Shown here: piece by piece, positions 1 to 6,908 of the stretch
Layout of the letters: every line of letters starts with the position of its first letter
Numbering within the stretch: the first letter of the stretch is position 1
Assembly (NCBI GenBank): GCA_045649415.1
Contig: JAZRPY010000015.1
Location: 1 to 15,864 of the forward strand
Length of the DNA stretch: 15,864 nt
Direction of reading: 5' to 3'
DNA from: CAKSQL01 sp045649415
GTDB taxonomy: Bacteria > Bacillota > Clostridia > UBA1381
Program-made: the position numbers and the translations under genes
The notes under the pieces: generated by a model
Told to the model about the DNA's origin: nothing
The model's database searches: none
The model's input: only the letters and a program-made list of their open reading frames with translations

Positions 1-8
1 ATGGCTTT

Positions 9-674
9 TTATTTATTAAATGATGGTGCAGTAGTTTCATTATTTGCGAAAGTGTTAGGTCCAGGGTCTGACATTGAAAAATACATTTTAGCTGCTTTTG
101 TTGTGCCAAAATCTCTGTTAGAGCCACTGTCTTGAACTTTATTAAATGCATCGCGAAACATTTGATTATGGGCTTCTTCTCGGTTAAGAAGAAAATCAAT
201 TGTTTCTTTTACTTTTTTATCACCAATTTGGCGATACAAATATTCATAAACTACTTTTGCTCGCTGTTCAGATGCTATATTACTTAAAAGATCAGCACAT
301 AAATCTCCGGTAACCGTAACATAATCTGATGTCCAGGAGTAGCCTGAGGCGTTTATAAGTCCGGGATTCAAACCTAAAATAACATGAGATTGAACTTCAC
401 CTGCCGGTACTTTTGTAGCATCCACATCATGACCGTTTAACAAATTGATTGTTTGGGCAATCATTTCCATGTGTCCAAGCTCCTCTGCAGCTATATCAAG
501 AAACAGGTCCTTAATTTCAGGGTCTTTGATGCGAAAACTCTGCGACATATACTGCATAGCTGCTTTAAGTTCTCCATTACCCCCACCGAGTTGTTCCTGA
601 AGCAATGTAGCATATTGTGGATTTGGTTTTTCTATCTCTACAGGATGAAAAAGCATTTTTTCATGTTTGAACAT
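9..674 (-). CDS. Manganese catalase (non-haem, dimanganese)
   Basis: A 221-residue protein of the ferritin-like manganese catalase/CotJC family, which breaks down hydrogen peroxide at a di-manganese centre. The opening FKHEKMLFHPVEIEKPNPQ and the LLQEQLGGGNGELKAAMQY segment are typical. Likely metal ligands, by family position, are E35, E65 and H68 (in EELGH), E136 (in ASEQRAKVVYEYL) and H169 (in NREEAHN). The four helices of the bundle cover about residues 20-180, and a low-complexity Asn/Thr/Ser tail follows. There is no signal peptide, so it should be cytosolic or spore-associated. The start fits a strong Shine-Dalgarno (CGGAGGTAA on the minus strand, about 681-689). It diverges from the FAD/Rieske oxidoreductase across 104 nt. 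The length suits a vegetative Mn catalase rather than the shorter CotJC coat protein, and no cotJA/cotJB partner is visible. The stop lies at the very edge of the window. Confidence 0.93.
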   Translation of the reverse strand: MFKHEKMLFHPVEIEKPNPQYATLLQEQLGGGNGELKAAMQYMSQSFRIKDPEIKDLFLDIAAEELGHMEMIAQTINLLNGHDVDATKVPAGEVQSHVILGLNPGLINASGYSWTSDYVTVTGDLCADLLSNIASEQRAKVVYEYLYRQIGDKKVKETIDFLLNREEAHNQMFRDAFNKVQDSGSNRDFGTTKAAKMYFSMSDPGPNTFANNETTAPSFNK

Positions 675-708
675 TTTATTTTACCTCCGATTATAGTTTT
701 ATTTATTT

Positions 709-737
709 TTGACAGTTTGGGAGGGATTATGCATATT
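709..737 (+). promoter_or_regulatory. Probable promoter of the FAD/Rieske oxidoreductase
   Basis: A perfect -35 TTGACA lies at 709-714. It is followed after 17 nt by CATATT at 732-737, a four-of-six match to the -10. Transcription would begin about 30 nt before the gene's ribosome binding site. No equally good promoter is seen for the divergent catalase in the same gap. Confidence 0.5.
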
Positions 738-778
738 CTTTTCTTTCTGTATGAAATACTATAAGCAGAGGTGAAGAT

Positions 779-2074
779 ATGGAATCAATTTGGAACAAGA
801 TAGAAAAACCCGAATTTTGCGAGTTTGGGGGAGATATAAAAACGGATGTTTTAATTATCGGCGGCGGCTTGTGTGGTATTTTATGTGCCTATATGCTGAA
901 AAATACAGGTGTGAATTGTGTTTTGGTTGAGTCTGACAAGATATGTTCCGGAATAACCAATGGGACGACGGCAAAAATTACCGTACAACACGGTCTGATA
1001 TATGATAAAATCATAAAAAAATATGGCATAGAAAGAGCACAGCTTTATTATAAAAGCCAAAAAAATGCTTTTGATATGCTGACAAAACTTGCGCAAGATA
1101 CGGATAGCGATTTTGAGATTTGTGATTCTTTTGTCTATTCTTTAACTGACAGGGAGCTGATAGAAAATGAGGTAGCAGCCTGCCATAGAATTGGAGGTAG
1201 TGCCGAGTTTTGTGAGAATACAGAGCTACCTTTTCGTGTTTTGGGAGCGGTTAAAATAGAAAACCAAGCAAAATTTCATCCATTGAAATTTGCGTATTCA
1301 CTGGCAAATGATTTAAAGATTTATGAACACACAAAAGTGCTTGAGTTAAAATCCAACACAGCGATAACCAATCGGGGAAAAATTTCGGCGAAGAAAGTGA
1401 TCGTGACGACGCATTTTCCGTTCATCAACAAACATGGTTGGTATTTTTTGAAATTGTATCAACACAGATCTTATGTGATTGCGTTCAAAAATGCGCAAAC
1501 GATAAAAGGCATGTATGTGGATGAGGCGAAAAATGGGTTGTCATTCAGGAACTATCACAATTTATTGCTTCTTGGTGGTGGGAGTCATCGCACCGGTAGT
1601 CAGGGCGGAAACTGGAAAGAACTGCAAAGCGTTGCAGAAAAATACTACCCTAATGCACAAAAAGTCGACAGATGGGCAACACAAGACTGCATGACGCTTG
1701 ATTCCATTCCGTATATCGGGAGGTATTCTCACCTGACGCCTGATGTATATGTAGCGACGGGATTTAACAAGTGGGGGATGACATCCTCTATGGTTTCTGC
1801 GATGCTCTTGACGGAGTTGTTATGCGAAGAGAAAAGCGAATTTGAAGAGCTGTATTCACCGTCAAGAAGCATCTTGCATCCACAGCTTGCAGTCAATCTG
1901 TTTGAATCCGTCAAGGGTCTCGTTACACCGACGGTTCCGAGATGTCCTCATATGGGGTGTGCGCTGAAATATAATCCGACGGAACATTCCTGGGATTGCC
2001 CTTGTCATGGTTCAAGATTTGAGAAAAATGGGAAACTGATTGATAATCCTGCTACATCGGATAAGAAAAAATAA
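779..2074 (+). CDS. FAD-dependent oxidoreductase (DAO fold) with C-terminal Rieske [2Fe-2S] domain
   Basis: A 431-residue two-domain redox protein. Residues 22-40 hold the Rossmann FAD motif (VLIIGGGLCG, G28-x-G30-x-x-G33) and E51 ends the second strand that binds the ribose. The FNKWGMTSSMVSAMLL segment near residue 335 is the conserved C-terminal FAD contact of this D-amino-acid-oxidase-like group. Residues 389-410 carry a Rieske signature: C389-P-H391-M-G-C394 and C407-P-C409-H410. C389, H391, C407 and H410 would bind the cluster, and C394/C409 could form the usual disulphide. Relatives such as Bacillus YhfW are longer (around 500 residues), so this is a compact version. The substrate is not predictable. 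The start has the Shine-Dalgarno AGAGGTGA at 767-774. Because it diverges from a catalase, I infer a role in oxygen or peroxide metabolism. Confidence 0.88.
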   Translation: MESIWNKIEKPEFCEFGGDIKTDVLIIGGGLCGILCAYMLKNTGVNCVLVESDKICSGITNGTTAKITVQHGLIYDKIIKKYGIERAQLYYKSQKNAFDMLTKLAQDTDSDFEICDSFVYSLTDRELIENEVAACHRIGGSAEFCENTELPFRVLGAVKIENQAKFHPLKFAYSLANDLKIYEHTKVLELKSNTAITNRGKISAKKVIVTTHFPFINKHGWYFLKLYQHRSYVIAFKNAQTIKGMYVDEAKNGLSFRNYHNLLLLGGGSHRTGSQGGNWKELQSVAEKYYPNAQKVDRWATQDCMTLDSIPYIGRYSHLTPDVYVATGFNKWGMTSSMVSAMLLTELLCEEKSEFEELYSPSRSILHPQLAVNLFESVKGLVTPTVPRCPHMGCALKYNPTEHSWDCPCHGSRFEKNGKLIDNPATSDKKK

Positions 2075-2085
2075 AATTGATAGCA

Positions 2086-2105
2086 ACATTATACTTTTAT
2101 AATGT
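2086..2105 (+). terminator. Weak AT-rich hairpin after the oxidoreductase
   Basis: Two perfect 8-nt arms (ACATTATA at 2086-2093 and TATAATGT at 2098-2105) are separated by CTTT, 12 nt after the oxidoreductase stop. The stem is almost all A/T and the following GTTTACA is not a clean U-run. If it terminates transcription, it does so weakly. Confidence 0.3.
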
Positions 2106-2214
2106 GTTTACACTGGTAGAAGGAACTTTGTTGGATATGATATTCTATTAAGGATTAGTTTTGCAGGCATGAGAAAGGATTTTTAAAAATAATGTTACAA
2201 GATAAATAAAATCA

Positions 2215-2243
2215 TTGAAAATGTATATATTTTGTGCTATAAT
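2215..2243 (+). promoter_or_regulatory. Sigma-A promoter of the GH92 gene
   Basis: TTGAAA at 2215-2220, exactly 17 nt, then a perfect TATAAT at 2238-2243. The predicted start of transcription is near 2250, which leaves a leader of about 80 nt. The -10 lies inside the left arm of the inverted repeat at 2233-2276. Confidence 0.75.
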
Positions 2244-2276
2244 TGATTTAACGAAAGTTAAATCAATTATAGCACA
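2233..2276. repeat. Perfect inverted repeat, 20-bp arms, overlapping the GH92 promoter
   Basis: Arms at 2233-2252 and 2257-2276 are exact reverse complements with GAAA between them. The left arm contains the -10 box and the predicted transcription start lies in the centre, so a transcript from this promoter would carry only the right arm. That argues for a DNA-level operator or an inserted palindromic repeat rather than an RNA terminator. There is no U-run after it. Confidence 0.85.
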
Positions 2277-2299
2277 GCTAAATTCGCCTACGGCGAGCT
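2276..2299 (+). other. Small GC hairpin in the GH92 leader
   Basis: CGCC (2285-2288) pairs with GGCG (2292-2295) across a TAC loop, and flanking AGCT at 2276-2279 and 2296-2299 can pair outside it. It directly abuts the large inverted repeat, so the two may be parts of one mobile or repeated element. It ends 19 nt before the Shine-Dalgarno AGGAGA (2319-2324). Confidence 0.5.
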
Positions 2300-2331
2300 A
2301 AAACACAACTAAAAATTTAGGAGATAAGATT

Positions 2332-4539
2332 ATGAATAAGGTGAAATATATAAATCCTATTATTGGTACAGTAAGTGAGGTTACAGGGTATTTTCACGGA
2401 GGTGGAAAGACGCATCCCGGAGCTTGTACTCCCAGAGGAATGGTACAATTATCGCCAGATACTGTAACAGGTGGAGATAATGGCTCAGGATACAACTATT
2501 GTATGGATACTATTGAGGGTTTTAGTTTTAATCATTTAAGTGGCGTTGGTTGGTACGGAGATTTGGGAAATTTACAGGTTATGCCTGTTGTTGGTGAATG
2601 TGATTTGCGTAGTGGTTCAAACAAATTTACGCCCCTTAAAAATGATGGAATTGGTTGGAAGTCAAATTTCTCGCACGAAAAAGAAGTGGCTACTGCAGGG
2701 TATTATTCAGTAATGCTTGAAAGGTATAATGTACTTGCTGAGGCAACTGTAAAACATCATTCTGGCATGCTAAGATTCACATATCCAAAATCCGATAATT
2801 CAAAAGTTATATTTAATCTATCCAGGCGTATTGGAGGACATTCTGATTTTCAGTACGCAGAAATTATTGGCACCAACAAGCTGATAGGATGGATTAAATG
2901 TACTCCTGAAGGTGGCGGTTTCGGTATGGGAGCTGGTGGAATTCGTTATACATTGCATTTTTGTTGTGAATTTTCAAAACCTGCAAAAAGTATTGAATTC
3001 TTTTCTGACGAAATGGTTTTACCTAAAACAAATAAGATTCAGGGCGAGGATATTGGAGTTCTTGTGAGCTTTGATACGGAAGAGAATGAGCAAATACTTA
3101 TCAAAACCGGAATTTCATATGTTGACATAGAAGGCGCAGAAAACAATTTGAAAGAAGAAATCGAGGGCTTTGATTTTGACGAAATAAAATTAAGCGCTGA
3201 GAAAATGTGGGAGGAAGCAATATCCGTTGTAGATGTGGACTCGGACAACGAGGAGGACAAAGAAATATTTTATAGTTGTCTTTACCACTCTTTGCTTGAC
3301 CCAAGAATCAATGTCGATGTTGACGGTAGGTATTCGGATGCAGTGGGACAAATATCACATACGAGCGAATATACGCCTCTAACTGTGTTTAGTGGATGGG
3401 ATGTTTATAGAAGTGAATTTCCTTTATTAACCGTTATTTCACCAAACACTGTAAATGATGAAGTGAATAGTTTAATTGATATTGCAGAAAAAACAGCCTC
3501 AGCACTTCCGAGATGGGAGCTTTTGGGTATAAACAGTGGTTGTATGGTTGGTGATCCCGGGGTAATTGTGACTGCAGATGCATATATTAAGGGAATAAGA
3601 AACTATGATGTTGATATGGCATACAAAATTGCAAAGGCAGGTTGTCTTGGTGAGAAAACCCTTGATGGTAAGCCATTTAATCCAATACGAGAAGAGGCAG
3701 CAGATTTGAACGAGCTTGGCTATGTACCAAATTCTTTGAGCAGAACCTTAGAGGATTTATTTGCTGACTACACACTTTCAAGGTTTGCTTTATCATTAAA
3801 CAAGGTTGATGATGCAAAGCTTTTTGAAGAGAGAAGTATGTGGTATAAAAAGAGTTTCAATAAAAAAACAGGGTTTATGGGACCTATTGACAGAAATGGG
3901 GAATTTATAGAGGTTTCTGATGAATATGATGAAACCGGTTGCGTGGAAAGTAATATATTGCAACAATCTTGGTTTGTCCCATACGATATAGTGGGGTTAG
4001 TAGAATTATTTGGGAGAGAACGATTTGAAAAACTGTTAGAAACATTCTTTGAAAAAGCAGATTTGAAAAATATGTGGAATGTTGAGTATAATCATTCAAA
4101 TGAACCATGTCACCATGTTGCCTATTTATTCAACTATATTGATAGACCTGAAAGGACTCAATATTGGGTAAGAAGAGTGCAAAAAGAGGCTTATAATACA
4201 GGAGCATTTGGATTTTGTGGAAATGAAGATGTCGGGCAATTATCTGCATGGTATGTTTTGTCTGCAATAGGCTTTGGTCAAACATGCCCGTCAGTTCCGG
4301 AATACCAAATCAATACTCCATTATTTAGAAATATCACTATTAAATTAAACGAAATATATCATTCCTGTAATGTGGCAGATTCCTTGAAGATTTGTTGTGA
4401 TAAGGATCCGTTGGAAAATCCATATATATCAGAGGTGATTCTGAATGGGTGTAAATTGAACAGGAACTATCTAACCTATAATGAAATAACATCAGGTGGT
4501 ATTTTAGAGCTTGTACTGAAAAAATCGACAGAGGTATAA
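2332..4539 (+). CDS. GH92-family alpha-mannosidase, apparently cytoplasmic
   Basis: A 735-residue glycoside hydrolase of family 92, a group of calcium-dependent exo-acting alpha-mannosidases that trim mannose from N-glycans and mannans. The N-terminal domain opens with the family hallmark YINPIIGT, then HPGACTPRGMVQLSPDT and GFSFNHLSGVG (about residues 5-80). The C-terminal (alpha/alpha)6 domain carries NEPCHHVAYLFNYI from residue 590, with E591 the likely catalytic acid. GNEDVGQLSAWYVL follows from residue 630, an acidic motif linked to the catalytic base. The length is normal and the motifs are intact. Unlike the well-studied Bacteroides enzymes it has no signal peptide or lipobox, so it probably acts inside the cell on imported oligosaccharides. 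No sugar transporter or other glycosidase is adjacent. The start is supported by AGGAGA at 2319-2324. It has its own promoter and terminator. Confidence 0.93.
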   Translation: MNKVKYINPIIGTVSEVTGYFHGGGKTHPGACTPRGMVQLSPDTVTGGDNGSGYNYCMDTIEGFSFNHLSGVGWYGDLGNLQVMPVVGECDLRSGSNKFTPLKNDGIGWKSNFSHEKEVATAGYYSVMLERYNVLAEATVKHHSGMLRFTYPKSDNSKVIFNLSRRIGGHSDFQYAEIIGTNKLIGWIKCTPEGGGFGMGAGGIRYTLHFCCEFSKPAKSIEFFSDEMVLPKTNKIQGEDIGVLVSFDTEENEQILIKTGISYVDIEGAENNLKEEIEGFDFDEIKLSAEKMWEEAISVVDVDSDNEEDKEIFYSCLYHSLLDPRINVDVDGRYSDAVGQISHTSEYTPLTVFSGWDVYRSEFPLLTVISPNTVNDEVNSLIDIAEKTASALPRWELLGINSGCMVGDPGVIVTADAYIKGIRNYDVDMAYKIAKAGCLGEKTLDGKPFNPIREEAADLNELGYVPNSLSRTLEDLFADYTLSRFALSLNKVDDAKLFEERSMWYKKSFNKKTGFMGPIDRNGEFIEVSDEYDETGCVESNILQQSWFVPYDIVGLVELFGRERFEKLLETFFEKADLKNMWNVEYNHSNEPCHHVAYLFNYIDRPERTQYWVRRVQKEAYNTGAFGFCGNEDVGQLSAWYVLSAIGFGQTCPSVPEYQINTPLFRNITIKLNEIYHSCNVADSLKICCDKDPLENPYISEVILNGCKLNRNYLTYNEITSGGILELVLKKSTEV

Positions 4540-4590
4540 GGGAAAAATTTGTGTTGTTTTTATTAACACAATAAATATTTAATAATTAAA

Positions 4591-4626
4591 GGCGATAATT
4601 TCAAAAATGAAATTATCGCCTTTTTC
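4591..4626 (+). terminator. Strong intrinsic terminator after the GH92 gene
   Basis: Perfect 13-nt arms (4591-4603 and 4608-4620) with an AAAA loop are followed by TTTTTCTT. It lies 52 nt after the GH92 stop. An A/T-rich tract on the other side means it may also stop the converging ABC operon. Confidence 0.88.
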
Positions 4627-4689
4627 TTCCAAAAATCAACATTTTCAAATAAATAGTTTATCCTGCCTAATCAAAATGGAGGTGTTTTT

Positions 4690-5421
4690 TTATTTGTTAT
4701 CGCTTGTCATTTTCTTTTTAAAAATTATCACAGATATAACTAAAGTAGCAATGGTATAAACAACAAAAACAGTAACATTTCTTGCTTCTATACTTTCTGG
4801 ATTATTATTCATTACGCCTTTTAATATTGCCAAACAAGATTCAAAAGGCAAATATTCACAAGCTTTTTTAAAAAAATTTCCTAATACTTCTTTTGGAAAA
4901 TACATTCCACTTGTAAAACACACAAGCTGAACTATAATACTTGATATTCCCGACGATGCCTTTTCCGAAGAAATACTTCCTATTATGATTCCTATTGCAA
5001 TAAATAAGATTGATATAATTATCGACAGAAGTATTGTCAAAATTATGTTTATACTAAAATCCAAACCTAATATTATTGCTAAAATAAAAAATAATATATT
5101 CTGAATTAGTATGATTGGTACAATTGATAATATATATCCTAATATATACTCTGTTGGCTTCATTGGACTAATTCCCAATCTTATCAATAATGATGTTGTT
5201 CTGTCTTTACTGATTAGCATCGCTGTAAACAGTGTTATAAAAGAAAGGCCAAAAACCACAATTCCAGGAGTGAAATTTTCCAACTCATAACTAACACTCG
5301 GTATATCAAATTGTTGAAATATAAATAGTAAAAACAAGGGTAAAATTATAGCAAAAATTAAACTTAACGGATCTCTGGTGATTTCCTTGAAATTTCTTTT
5401 TGCAAAATTTAATGTTCTCAT
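4690..5421 (-). CDS. ABC-2 type transporter permease
   Basis: A 243-residue integral membrane protein, partner of the ATPase just upstream. About six hydrophobic segments are visible (counted from this start roughly 20-38, 50-69, 92-116, 124-148, 156-174 and 214-234), the layout of ABC-2 exporters of the drug or antibiotic efflux type. The SGMYFPKEVLG stretch before the last segments is typical of that group. The frame can be extended to a GTG at 5433, but the Shine-Dalgarno AGGAGGTGA overlaps that GTG and sits 8 nt before the ATG at 5421, so I chose the ATG. The ATPase stop is then only 1 nt away, consistent with translational coupling. The substrate is unknown; lipids, peptides or antibiotics are all possible. 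Confidence 0.85.
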   Translation of the reverse strand: MRTLNFAKRNFKEITRDPLSLIFAIILPLFLLFIFQQFDIPSVSYELENFTPGIVVFGLSFITLFTAMLISKDRTTSLLIRLGISPMKPTEYILGYILSIVPIILIQNILFFILAIILGLDFSINIILTILLSIIISILFIAIGIIIGSISSEKASSGISSIIVQLVCFTSGMYFPKEVLGNFFKKACEYLPFESCLAILKGVMNNNPESIEARNVTVFVVYTIATLVISVIIFKKKMTSDNK

Positions 5422-5422
5422 A

Positions 5423-6145
5423 TTATAATTCACCTCCTGTTGCTATTTTCACGAAGGCATCCTCAAAGTTTTTAGCATTAGCCTGCTCAATCAATTCATT
5501 TGAAGTTCCTACTGCTATTAAATTTCCTTTTGCCATTATGCCAATTCTATCTGATAAACTCTCAGCTTCTTCCATATAATGAGTTGTTAATATTATTGTG
5601 GTTTTTCCTTTTAAATTTCTAATAACCGACCATAGCTCTTTTCTTGATATTACATCAAGTCCGAGTGTGGGCTCATCTAAAAATAATATTTCAGGGTCGT
5701 TAATTAATGAAATTGCTATGGATACTTTTCTTTGCCATCCACCTGATAAAGTTTTTGCTTTTTGATTTAGCACCTCGTCTAAATTAAATGTTTTTATCAA
5801 TTCGTTTATTTTTTCTTTTTTATTTAAGATTTGATATACTCCTGCCATAAATTCTAAATTCTCTTTTACGGAAAGGTTGGGAGCGATTGCTATTTCTTGT
5901 GGAGATACATTTAACACTTCCTTTATTTTTTGGCTATTCCAAGCTGTATCTAACCCATTGATTTTAATTTTTCCGTCAGTTGGTAAAATTAGTGTTGAGA
6001 GCATCTTAATTGTTGTTGTTTTTCCTGCACCGTTTGTGCCAAGCAGAGCAAATAATTCTCCCTGATTTATTCTTAAATTTATCTTATTTACAACTGTATT
6101 TTGTTTATATTTTTTAGTTAAATTTTCTGTTTCAATGGCTAACAT
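5423..6145 (-). CDS. ABC transporter ATP-binding protein
   Basis: A 240-residue nucleotide-binding subunit of an ABC-2 exporter. All motifs are intact: Walker A GTNGAGKTT (36-44), Q-loop Q83, signature LSGGW (133-137), Walker B ILFLDE (153-158), D-loop GLD (162-164) and switch H189. It closely resembles the DrrA/CcmA group. There is no C-terminal regulatory domain. It would power the permease encoded directly downstream. The start ATG has an excellent Shine-Dalgarno (AGGAGGAGAT on the minus strand, 6151-6160) that begins immediately after the stop of the AbrB gene, so the three genes form one operon. Confidence 0.93.
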   Translation of the reverse strand: MLAIETENLTKKYKQNTVVNKINLRINQGELFALLGTNGAGKTTTIKMLSTLILPTDGKIKINGLDTAWNSQKIKEVLNVSPQEIAIAPNLSVKENLEFMAGVYQILNKKEKINELIKTFNLDEVLNQKAKTLSGGWQRKVSIAISLINDPEILFLDEPTLGLDVISRKELWSVIRNLKGKTTIILTTHYMEEAESLSDRIGIMAKGNLIAVGTSNELIEQANAKNFEDAFVKIATGGEL

Positions 6146-6161
6146 TTTAAATCTCCTCCTA

Positions 6162-6389
6162 TCAGAAAATTTTATCCGTTAAATCTTCTATACCACCAAA
6201 AATGCGTTTCATAAACCCTTGTTGCTTTGACTTAGGTAGAATTGCTATGCCTCTTTTTTTGTCACCAAGAACTAAAATCTCATCCCCAGGGTGTAAGTCA
6301 AACAGCTCTCTTGCTTCTTTGGGAATAACAAACTGTCCCTTTTCACCAATTTTAACCATCCAGGCATATTTTCCTTCGAGTATATTCAT
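6162..6389 (-). CDS. AbrB/SpoVT-type DNA-binding regulator
   Basis: A 75-residue swapped-hairpin DNA-binding protein. The AbrB core is clear: KIGEKGQFVIPKEARELFDLHPGDEILVLGDKKRGIAIL, followed by a short basic helix and an acidic tail. Such proteins dimerise and bind DNA, often at their own promoter. It is the first gene of the ABC operon. An in-frame GTG at 6395 would add two residues but lies only 3 nt from the Shine-Dalgarno AAAGGAG; the ATG at 6389 has normal spacing, so I use it. A 25-nt palindrome at 6405-6429 over the promoter -10 is its likely autoregulatory site. By analogy with similar cassettes it probably adjusts exporter levels; the signal is unknown. Confidence 0.85.
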   Translation of the reverse strand: MNILEGKYAWMVKIGEKGQFVIPKEARELFDLHPGDEILVLGDKKRGIAILPKSKQQGFMKRIFGGIEDLTDKIF

Positions 6390-6404
6390 ATTCACATCTC
6401 CTTT

Positions 6405-6429
6405 GTATGATTAGTATTACTAATCATAC
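6405..6429. promoter_or_regulatory. 25-nt palindrome, likely operator of the AbrB-ABC operon
   Basis: Perfect 12-nt arms (6405-6416 and 6418-6429) surround a single central base. On the minus strand the far arm contains the -10 TATGAT and the dyad runs through the expected transcription start, stopping just before the ribosome binding site. A protein bound here would block polymerase. Confidence 0.7.
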
Positions 6430-6451
6430 CACAATTTTATAAAGATGTCAA
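6423..6451 (-). promoter_or_regulatory. Promoter of the AbrB-ABC operon
   Basis: On the minus strand, perfect -35 TTGACA (plus positions 6446-6451), 17 nt, then TATGAT (6423-6428). This is a near-consensus sigma-A promoter, so strong repression at the overlapping palindrome is plausible. Confidence 0.8.
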
Positions 6452-6504
6452 CAGGAAATAATAAATCTATTTTGTGTGTTAATAAAAAAGGTTTACTAAC
6501 TGAT

Positions 6505-6541
6505 AAAAAAAGAGTCTGTTTTATGAACAGGCTCTTTTTTA
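6505..6541 (+). terminator. Intrinsic terminator-like hairpin upstream of pheS
   Basis: GAGTCTGTT (6512-6520) pairs with AACAGGCTC (6526-6534), including one G-T wobble, with loop TTATG. It is flanked by an A-run and followed by TTTTTT. No plus-strand gene ends nearby, so it may insulate pheS from stray transcription or be the remains of a lost gene. The A/T flanks could make it work in both directions. Confidence 0.6.
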
Positions 6542-6570
6542 AATTTTGTTATTACATCAAAATAAAATAT

Positions 6571-6599
6571 TTGACAATTTAAAAAGTTTGTGGTATAAT
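6571..6599 (+). promoter_or_regulatory. Promoter of the pheST operon
   Basis: A perfect -35 TTGACA (6571-6576), 17 nt and a perfect -10 TATAAT (6594-6599). Transcription should start near 6606, giving a leader of about 300 nt before pheS, the size expected for a T-box. Confidence 0.88.
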
Positions 6600-6639
6600 T
6601 TATTGGATGTCTGTAATGAATATGTGTAAGTAGTCAAAT

Positions 6640-6878
6640 GGGAAGAGCTTTTTAGAGAGTGAGCATCGTAGGCTGGAAGTGCTCATAAGCTCGTTTTTGA
6701 TGAATTTCAGCATAGGAGCAGTCTGCGAAGGTCGTATAGGATATAAGCAGATGGATTTTCTTTCGTGTCCCACATTATATGAAACGGAAGATAAAGTGCA
6801 GAGTAGTAAGCTATTCTGAAACTGGGTGGTACCGCGGGTAATTTATAAAGCTCGTCCCTGTTGGGAAGAGCTTTTTTT
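6640..6878 (+). ncRNA. T-box leader (phenylalanine type) controlling pheST
   Basis: A T-box riboregulator that reads the charging state of tRNA-Phe. The conserved antiterminator bulge TGGGTGGTACCGCGG is at 6823-6837. Its TGGT (6827-6830) would pair with the NCCA end of uncharged tRNA and fits an A discriminator. The Stem I region begins with AGAGAG (6654-6659) and contains a local stem TGAGCA/TGCTCA (6660-6665 with 6680-6685). The likely specifier lies in GATGAATTTCAG (6699-6710), giving UUC at 6706-6708 or the overlapping UUU; both code for Phe. The leader ends in an intrinsic terminator (6847-6878). Uncharged tRNA-Phe should favour antitermination. The exact 5' edge is approximate. Confidence 0.92.
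6847..6878 (+). terminator. T-box leader terminator (attenuator)
   Basis: The outer stem AAAGCTC/GAGCTTT (6847-6853 with 6868-6874) and inner TCCC/GGGA (6855-6858 with 6863-6866) enclose a TGTT loop and are followed by a U-run to 6878. Its 5' arm lies close after the antiterminator bulge, as needed for mutually exclusive folding. Its 3' arm is repeated exactly at 6640-6653. Confidence 0.88.
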
Positions 6879-6908
6879 ATTATTAAATTTAAGAGGGAGA
6901 GTTTTAAA

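Noticed and set aside
453..764. Plus-strand open frame of 103 codons opposite the catalase start
   Set aside because: It is antisense to the catalase, has no ribosome binding site, and its hydrophobic product comes from reading catalase codons and the promoter gap backwards.
2233..2276. Large inverted repeat read as a terminator for the oxidoreductase
   Set aside because: It contains the GH92 -10 box, is not followed by a U-run and lies 158 nt after the preceding stop.
4549..4571. Small inverted repeat TTGTGTT/AACACAA after the GH92 stop
   Set aside because: Its arms are only 7 nt and A/T-rich with a 9-nt loop, and a far better terminator follows at 4591-4626.
6861..6908. Possible 16-residue N-terminal extension of PheS
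   Set aside because: It overlaps the T-box terminator and its U-run, and the ATG at 6909 has a suitable Shine-Dalgarno.
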